Positions 31,028 to 35,951 of a stretch of 35,951 bases of DNA are shown here, piece after piece; positions within the stretch are counted from its first letter, which is position 1, and every line of letters starts with the position of its first letter. Made by a program: the position numbers and the translations under genes. Under the pieces are notes generated by a model, which worked only from the letters and a program-made list of their open reading frames with translations, did no database searches and was not told the DNA's origin. Source of the stretch: Deltaproteobacteria bacterium RBG_13_61_14 (GTDB lineage Bacteria; RBG-13-61-14). The DNA lies in assembly GCA_001797815.1 (NCBI GenBank), contig MGQK01000053.1:14165-50115 (forward strand). The letters run 5' to 3'.

Positions 31028-33607
31028 ATGTCGGAGCCAAAGCTACCCGAATTCAGTTCGATAGCGCGCGATACCGCGGTTATTAATCCCCTGGATTTAC
31101 TCCAGCCGCTCCTGAAAAACCGCTGGATCATTGGTCTAATTGTGACCATGGCGCTTTTCTTATCCATCTTGTATAACCTTTACGTCACCCCGGTTTATGA
31201 GGCCAAAGCCAGCGTGGTCACTCGCCAAAACGTTCCGGCCAATCTGCTTAAAGAAAAAGAAACGAAACTCACCCAGTATGCTGACCCGCGCAGTGCCTTG
31301 GTCACCAAGGCCAGAATTATCAGCTCGCAGCCATCGGTCCAGGAACTGGTGAAACGACTCATTGACAGCGGTCATTTTCTCGAGGTGCGCAAACAAACGG
31401 GCTGGGAGCAACTGAGCGAAGGGCAGAAGACCCGATGGATTCAGGCCGTGGCCCGGGGTATCCAGGGAGGCATTATCGTCGCCATTCCCCGGGATACGAG
31501 CATCATCGAAATCCGGTACCAGAGCACCAACCCGGACCTGGCCAAAGACGTGGTGAACTTGCTGGCGGAGATCGTGGTCGAGTTTGACCGGAACGAGCAA
31601 TTGATGATTTATAAAGATTCCCTATTCAACCTGAACCAGCAGGTAGAGGATGCCCGCAAGCGGGTGGGGGAGGCGGAGTCGAAACTTTATCAGTATCGGC
31701 GCCAGCACAATATCTTCGAGGCCGACCGGGATAAGGAGCTGATCGCAGAGCGGCGCTCCCGGCTTTTGGAAAAATTGACGGAAGTTCAAGAAGGCCGGAA
31801 GGAGTTGGAATCCCAGATTAGGCAGTTGGAGAATTTGCTCCAACGCCGGGATTACAAAAAATATACGGCGCTGTTGCCAGAGAATCAAATTCTGGTGGAC
31901 TTAAAACAGCAGTTGGTCACGGCGGAGGTTACCTATCAAAAGCTGCTGATCAAATACGGCGAGAAGCATCCCGAGGTCGAGAAAACCGGTAAAGAGATTG
32001 ATATCCTTAAGCAAAAGTTCGAACAAGAATTGGAGGTCGCCCTCACCCGTTTGCAATATAACCTGAACGTGGTCAAGTCCCGCGAGCAGTTTTTGCAGGA
32101 CTCCATGGCGGAAACCGAGAAATCTGCGGTGACGAGCACCGAAAAGGATATTGAGTATGTGGTGTTGGACCGGGAAGCGTACTCGGTCCGGGAGCTCTAC
32201 CGCACCCTTTTGGATGCCGTGAAAGAAGTCAATGTTAACACCAACTCCTCGGTGAACAATATGATTTATGTCCAGGAAAAAGCCCTGCGCCCCACGGTTC
32301 CCATCAAGCCCAATAAACTGTTGAACATGTTGCTGGGGGTGGTGCTGGGGATCATGATGGGGGGCGTGTTTGCCTACGGACGGGAATTCCTGGATCAGAC
32401 CGTCCGCAGCCCGCAAGACATCGAAAAAACCACCCAACTTCCGGTCCTTTCCACGGTGCCGCTGTATTCCGCCACCAAGAATCACAAACCGTCCTCCTCC
32501 TACCGGATTCTCTTTGTTACCCATCGGCCCAAGTCCCTCTTCGCGGAGAGCATCACCTCGCTCCGGTCGCAACTCAATATCAAGATACCCCAAGACAGTC
32601 CCAAGGTGATCTTGGTGACCAGTTGCGCCCCTCAAGAAGGCAAAAGTCTCATCGCCTCCAATCTCGCGCTCAGCCTGGCCATGAACGGCCAGAAAACCCT
32701 GATCTTAGATGCAGACTTGCATCACCCCGTCCAATATAAAATTTTTGGATATGAAAAGAGCACCGTGGGCCTTTACGACCTGATTGTGGACACCTTGAAC
32801 CCCCAATGGTCGGCCTTGGACTTGAAGAGCTTGAGCCTCGGTGATGTGCAACATATGATCCAGCTCAAGCAATGGTCCGGAACTATCAAAATTAAATGGG
32901 ATTCGCTCCCCTCCTTCCTCACCATTTCCTACCAAGAGGGCCGGCCCGCGGGGTCCAACCTGAGAACCTGGAAAGAGCAATTGGCCATCTCTAATGGCTG
33001 TCCGCCCCCGAAAAACCTCTCCTTTGTCCTCGACGAATCGGAGATCGCCGACTTGGACCCCGGCCAAGAGTCGGGAATGTTGGCCGTGGAGTTCCTCCGC
33101 CAATACCCGGCCCTCTCCCGGTCCGACTATTTTGCCGAGCTCATCATGCGCGAATACATCCGGGACACGGAAAACAAAAGCCTCCATGCCCTGACCGCAG
33201 GCACCACCTCCAAAAACCCCAGCGAGATCCTGGGCTCGGAGCAAATGAAGATTCTCCTGAAACTCCTTCGGGAACGCTTCGATCGGATTATCATTGACGC
33301 GCCCCCCGCCTGGCCGCTCTCCGACGTCAGCGTGATCTCTCCCCTGACCGATTGGGTCCTGTGGATTTGCCGGTCCGGGGAAATTCCCAAGGGCATGTTC
33401 CAACATACCATTCAGCAAATCCAGCAGGTCCAGCCCAACATCATCGGGGTGGTGATGAACGCGGTGGATCTCCAACGAGATCGCTATTATTACTATGGTT
33501 ATCCCAGTTATTATTACAGCAGCCGTTATTACCGTTACCGGTATCATCATACGGATTATTACGGGAGTTCCGAAAGCGGCGAGCCGACCGAAAACAGCCC
33601 CCAATGA
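31028..33607 (+). CDS. wzc: Polysaccharide co-polymerase/tyrosine autokinase (Wzc/CpsD fusion) with an inserted domain
   Basis: 859 residues. A Wzz-type chain-length domain (helix at about 38-57, long coiled coil about 200-360, second helix near 430-450 with PIKPNKLLNMLLGVVLGIMMG) leads into a cytoplasmic BY-kinase. Walker A is APQEGKS (Lys539), Walker A' LILDADLHHP (Asp561/563) and Walker B RIIIDAPP (Asp757). The stretch between A' and LTAG (568-721, about 154 residues) is roughly 100 longer than usual. It contains LGDVQHMIQLKQWSGTIKI and FLTISYQEGRP, which look like a DUF4388/PATAN-type regulatory domain. The C-terminus has 14 tyrosines in residues 820-845, the autophosphorylation cluster. 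Autophosphorylation state normally sets polymer length. No wza gene is in view. Confidence 0.92.
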   Translation: MSEPKLPEFSSIARDTAVINPLDLLQPLLKNRWIIGLIVTMALFLSILYNLYVTPVYEAKASVVTRQNVPANLLKEKETKLTQYADPRSALVTKARIISSQPSVQELVKRLIDSGHFLEVRKQTGWEQLSEGQKTRWIQAVARGIQGGIIVAIPRDTSIIEIRYQSTNPDLAKDVVNLLAEIVVEFDRNEQLMIYKDSLFNLNQQVEDARKRVGEAESKLYQYRRQHNIFEADRDKELIAERRSRLLEKLTEVQEGRKELESQIRQLENLLQRRDYKKYTALLPENQILVDLKQQLVTAEVTYQKLLIKYGEKHPEVEKTGKEIDILKQKFEQELEVALTRLQYNLNVVKSREQFLQDSMAETEKSAVTSTEKDIEYVVLDREAYSVRELYRTLLDAVKEVNVNTNSSVNNMIYVQEKALRPTVPIKPNKLLNMLLGVVLGIMMGGVFAYGREFLDQTVRSPQDIEKTTQLPVLSTVPLYSATKNHKPSSSYRILFVTHRPKSLFAESITSLRSQLNIKIPQDSPKVILVTSCAPQEGKSLIASNLALSLAMNGQKTLILDADLHHPVQYKIFGYEKSTVGLYDLIVDTLNPQWSALDLKSLSLGDVQHMIQLKQWSGTIKIKWDSLPSFLTISYQEGRPAGSNLRTWKEQLAISNGCPPPKNLSFVLDESEIADLDPGQESGMLAVEFLRQYPALSRSDYFAELIMREYIRDTENKSLHALTAGTTSKNPSEILGSEQMKILLKLLRERFDRIIIDAPPAWPLSDVSVISPLTDWVLWICRSGEIPKGMFQHTIQQIQQVQPNIIGVVMNAVDLQRDRYYYYGYPSYYYSSRYYRYRYHHTDYYGSSESGEPTENSPQ

Positions 33608-33802
33608 ACCAGATCCATTTCCCATGAGATCACCCGGTAGCGGAGAGGGGGCGGCAAAGGACCAGCGCTTTTCCCTTAGACGGTTCATTCATCGGGATAC
33701 TCGCAGAGGCTTTGGCAAGGCCAACGCCTGAGCATCTCTTTTTTCGATGGAGGAAGAGTTGGTGGTTGAAATTCGGTGCCGCCGACGGGGGCGGAGCTCG
33801 AG

Positions 33803-33808
33803 TATAAT
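33803..33808 (+). promoter_or_regulatory. Possible -10 box upstream of the WbpP-like gene
   Basis: A perfect TATAAT 42 nt before the start codon. No good -35 hexamer lies 16-18 nt upstream. It may serve a regulated promoter, or be chance. Confidence 0.25.
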
Positions 33809-33849
33809 CTAATCAACCCGCCTTCTCGCGTAAAAATAAAAAGACGTTT

Positions 33850-34788
33850 ATGGCTCTTTGGCTAGTTACCGGCGGTGCGGGGTTTATTGGGTCGAACCTG
33901 GTCGAAGCATTGGTCAGCCGCGGGGAGCAGGTCCGCGTGCTGGATAACTTCTCGACCGGCCTTCGCCAGAACCTCGAGTCCATCCCCGGGCCATTCGAAC
34001 TCCTGGCCGGCGATGTTCGGGATCCGGAAATCTGTGGCCGCGCCGCGGCGGGAGTGGATTACATCCTGCATCAGGCGGCGTTGGGTTCCGTGCCCCGGTC
34101 CATCGCCAACCCCCTGGAAACCCATGCCGCGAACGCGACCGGCACCCTGACTTTGCTGGTGGCCGCTCGAGGGGAGAAGGTCAAGCGGTTCGTCTGTGCA
34201 GGATCTTCTTCGGTTTATGGCCGGAACCCGGCTCTCCCCAAGCGCGAAGACATGGTTCCCATGCCTATCTCCCCTTATGCCGTCTCCAAGCTGGCCCAGG
34301 AAAACTATTGCCTGGCCTTTACCGAGTGTTATGGTCTGGAAACGGTGGTGTTGCGCTATTTCAATATCTATGGACCTCGCCAGGACCCCAGCTCCCTCTA
34401 CGCCGCGGTCATCCCCAAATTTTTAAAGGCCGCCCGGGAAGGCCGCTCGCCCGAGATTCACGGGGACGGCGAACAAAGCCGGGATTTCACCTTTGTCGCC
34501 GATTGCGTGGAGGCTAACCTGACGGCCGCGACCGCACCGCTCAATTCTCAGCGCGTTTTCAATATCGCCGGCGGAAGGCGAGTGAGCATCAACCAGATTT
34601 GGCAGGAGATCAAGCGGATCACCGGGACCCGGGTCGAAGCGAAACACGTGGAGCCCCGGCCGGGTGATGTCCGCCACAGCCTGGCCGACACCACCCAGGC
34701 CAGCCAGGTTTTGGGGTGGAAGCCGCAGGTAGGGATCGCCGAAGGGCTGGCTCGGACCCGGCAAGCTTTTAAGCCAGGCGAAAGTTGA
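33850..34788 (+). CDS. UDP-N-acetylglucosamine 4-epimerase-like enzyme (WbpP type, extended SDR)
   Basis: 312 residues. The NAD site is LVTGGAGFIGSNLVEAL, then VRVLDNFSTG. YILHQAALGSVPRSIANP is the motif seen in WbpP/TviC-type UDP-GlcNAc(A) 4-epimerases; catalytic residues are in GSSSVYG and SPYAVSKLAQENY. YFNIYGPRQDP and IHGDGEQSRDFTFV complete the sugar-nucleotide side. Product is likely UDP-GalNAc or UDP-GalNAcA; specificity needs testing. The ATG has only an A-rich upstream stretch and no Shine-Dalgarno. It follows the Wzc-like gene by 242 bp and precedes the dehydrogenase gene by 67 bp. Confidence 0.9.
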   Translation: MALWLVTGGAGFIGSNLVEALVSRGEQVRVLDNFSTGLRQNLESIPGPFELLAGDVRDPEICGRAAAGVDYILHQAALGSVPRSIANPLETHAANATGTLTLLVAARGEKVKRFVCAGSSSVYGRNPALPKREDMVPMPISPYAVSKLAQENYCLAFTECYGLETVVLRYFNIYGPRQDPSSLYAAVIPKFLKAAREGRSPEIHGDGEQSRDFTFVADCVEANLTAATAPLNSQRVFNIAGGRRVSINQIWQEIKRITGTRVEAKHVEPRPGDVRHSLADTTQASQVLGWKPQVGIAEGLARTRQAFKPGES

Positions 34789-34855
34789 TGGGAAGAGGAG
34801 GTCGAAGCCCCATGCCCGGAACTTTCTTGGCCTTAAGAGGTGAGGAGGGTTAAAA

Positions 34856-35878
34856 TTGTCCATCAAGATCGCCCAGATCGGATGCGGCTATTGGGGTATT
34901 AATTTATTTCGGGTTTTCTCCCAAGTCGGCCAAGTCAGTCACCTCATTGAGCTGGATTCCTCCCTCAAGGAAAAAGTCAAAAAGATCAACCCGAAGACCG
35001 CCTTTACCGACAACTGGAAGGAAGTGGTCCAATCCCCCGAAGTGGATGCGGTGGTCATTGCGACGCCGGCCGGCTCGCATTACCAACTGGCGTGGGAAGC
35101 TTTGAACCAGGGAAAACATGTGTTGGTCGAAAAACCCCTGGCCATGACCACCGAGCAAGCTTCCCAGCTGATCCAGCTAGCCGAGAGCAAAAATCGGGTC
35201 CTGATGGTCGGCCACACCTTCCTCTATAACCGGGCCGTCCTCATCCTCCGGGACCTCGTCCAAAGCGGCGAGATCGGCAAGGTCTATTACGCTTATTCTC
35301 AGCGCCTGAACCTGGGCCGCGTCCGCCAGGACGTGAACGCCATGTGGAATCTGGCCCCGCACGATGTCTCCATCATGGTCTTTGTCCTGGGCCAAGAGCC
35401 CAAGTTTGTGTCGGCCACCGGCCAAAGTTACTTGCAGCCCGGTCTGCATGACGTGGTGTTCATGACCCTCGGGTTCGAAAACGGCGTCATGGCCCATATT
35501 CACGTGAGCTGGCTCGACCCCAACAAGATTCGGCAGATGACGGTGGTGGGCGATCGCAAGATGGTTGTTTACAACGACATGATCGAATCCAAGATCGCCA
35601 TCTATGACAACGGCATCCAGCGCAAGGATCCCCACGCTCCCCTGGAAGGGTTTGATAACTTCGGCGCGTGGCAGTTGTCCCTCCGGCCGGGCGACATCGC
35701 TCTGCCCAAGATTGATTTTAAAGAGCCGCTCCAGGTGGAGGCCTCCCATTTCCTCGAATGCATCCGCCGGGGCCAAAAGCCCTTGACCGATGGCTACAAT
35801 GGACTGACCGTGGTCAAGGTGTTGGAGGCGGCGCAACGCTCCCTCGAACACGGCGGCGGCTGCGAGGAGATCCGATGA
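34856..35878 (+). CDS. Gfo/Idh/MocA-family oxidoreductase, WbpB/WlbA-like UDP-sugar-acid 3-dehydrogenase
   Basis: 340 residues starting at TTG 34856, supported by GAGGAGGG 6 nt ahead. Rossmann motif IAQIGCGYWGINLFRVF. The EKP motif (VLVEKPLAM) supplies the catalytic lysine of the family. NLAPHDVSIMVFVLG, including the conserved His and Asp of the active site, is typical for WlbA-like enzymes that oxidise the 3-OH of UDP-GlcNAc uronate for later amination. The next gene starts inside its stop codon (ATGA) and looks like the matching N-acetyltransferase, so the pair probably belongs to the 2,3-diacetamido-2,3-dideoxy-uronate pathway. Confidence 0.85.
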   Translation: MSIKIAQIGCGYWGINLFRVFSQVGQVSHLIELDSSLKEKVKKINPKTAFTDNWKEVVQSPEVDAVVIATPAGSHYQLAWEALNQGKHVLVEKPLAMTTEQASQLIQLAESKNRVLMVGHTFLYNRAVLILRDLVQSGEIGKVYYAYSQRLNLGRVRQDVNAMWNLAPHDVSIMVFVLGQEPKFVSATGQSYLQPGLHDVVFMTLGFENGVMAHIHVSWLDPNKIRQMTVVGDRKMVVYNDMIESKIAIYDNGIQRKDPHAPLEGFDNFGAWQLSLRPGDIALPKIDFKEPLQVEASHFLECIRRGQKPLTDGYNGLTVVKVLEAAQRSLEHGGGCEEIR

Positions 35879-35951
35879 CGGTCGCGGCCACTGCCATCAT
35901 TCACCCGCACGTGCATTTGGGCGAGGCCGCTCAGGTGGAGGATTATGTCGT
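35875..35951 (+). CDS. Left-handed beta-helix acetyltransferase, N-terminal end (runs off the right edge)
   Basis: Only 25 codons are present, from ATG 35875 overlapping the stop of the dehydrogenase gene. MTVAATAIIHPHVHLGEAAQ and VEDYV resemble the first hexapeptide-repeat turns (I-H-P-x-x-x-L/I-G) of WbpD/WlbB-type N-acetyltransferases. With the WbpB-like gene this suggests UDP-2-acetamido-3-amino-uronate acetylation. The assignment rests on context plus a short stretch. Confidence 0.6.
   Translation, partial: MTVAATAIIHPHVHLGEAAQVEDYV

Noticed and set aside
33624-33731. 35-codon frame between the kinase and WbpP-like genes
   Set aside because: No ribosome site and no conserved feature.

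Overview
GC-rich bacterial chromosome fragment, most likely from a Gram-negative, Desulfobacterota-like (deltaproteobacterial) or neighbouring uncultured lineage. This is inferred from the hemE-hemH-hemG order, a Wzc/Wzy-type envelope polysaccharide locus, several exported proteins with signal peptides or a lipobox, a B12-binding radical SAM protein and many short dispersed repeats. There is no rRNA or tRNA to fix the taxonomy. I see no phage, insertion sequence with a transposase, or CRISPR array.

Layout. 1-2688 (minus): start of a crotonase-fold gene behind a cytoplasmic GH31 glycosidase. 2909-5526 (plus): glgC and a class III CoA-transferase, separated by a palindromic repeat. 5540-9327 (minus): tightly overlapping haem operon hemE-hemH-hemG, followed by a frameshifted AbrB/MazE-type antitoxin and a small truncated frame. 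9555-11377: AT-richer hypothetical membrane protein converging on metX. 11581-13820 (plus): lidless Hsp70 and a J-domain/TPR-like partner, split by a second copy of the palindromic repeat. 13871-19068 (plus): six-gene, mostly overlapping operon of exported proteins (31-codon small frame, DUF3108-like protein, two metallo-beta-lactamase-fold hydrolases, START/SRPBCC protein, C45-type autoproteolytic hydrolase with TPRs). 19069-19512: 200-bp element with imperfect 29-bp inverted ends. 19513-24046: B12-radical SAM gene (minus), then a divergent pair, an exported nucleoside-hydrolase-like protein (minus) and a GH31 lipoprotein (plus). 24047-24443: structured intergenic DNA. 24444-26070: khpA, a zinc-ribbon protein and a third metallo-beta-lactamase-fold protein. 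26315-35951: envelope polysaccharide locus with an epimerase, Wzy/O-antigen-ligase-like protein, TPR protein, Wzc tyrosine autokinase, WbpP-like epimerase, WbpB/WlbA-like dehydrogenase and the first codons of a WbpD/WlbB-like acetyltransferase.

How the genes work together. The right third looks like export and assembly of a polysaccharide containing a GlcNAc-derived, probably 2,3-diamino uronic acid, sugar. Its Wzc kinase has a promoter close to consensus, a roughly 375-nt structured leader and an extra domain inserted in the kinase. glgC supplies ADP-glucose for glycogen, and the GH31 enzymes act on alpha-glycosides inside and outside the cell. The 13871-19068 operon is the best candidate for an undescribed periplasmic pathway.

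The most interesting points are the exported-hydrolase operon, the Wzc insertion, the nucleoside-hydrolase homologue with a disrupted metal site, the homopolymer frameshift in the antitoxin and a possible minus-strand structured RNA near 24100-24300.
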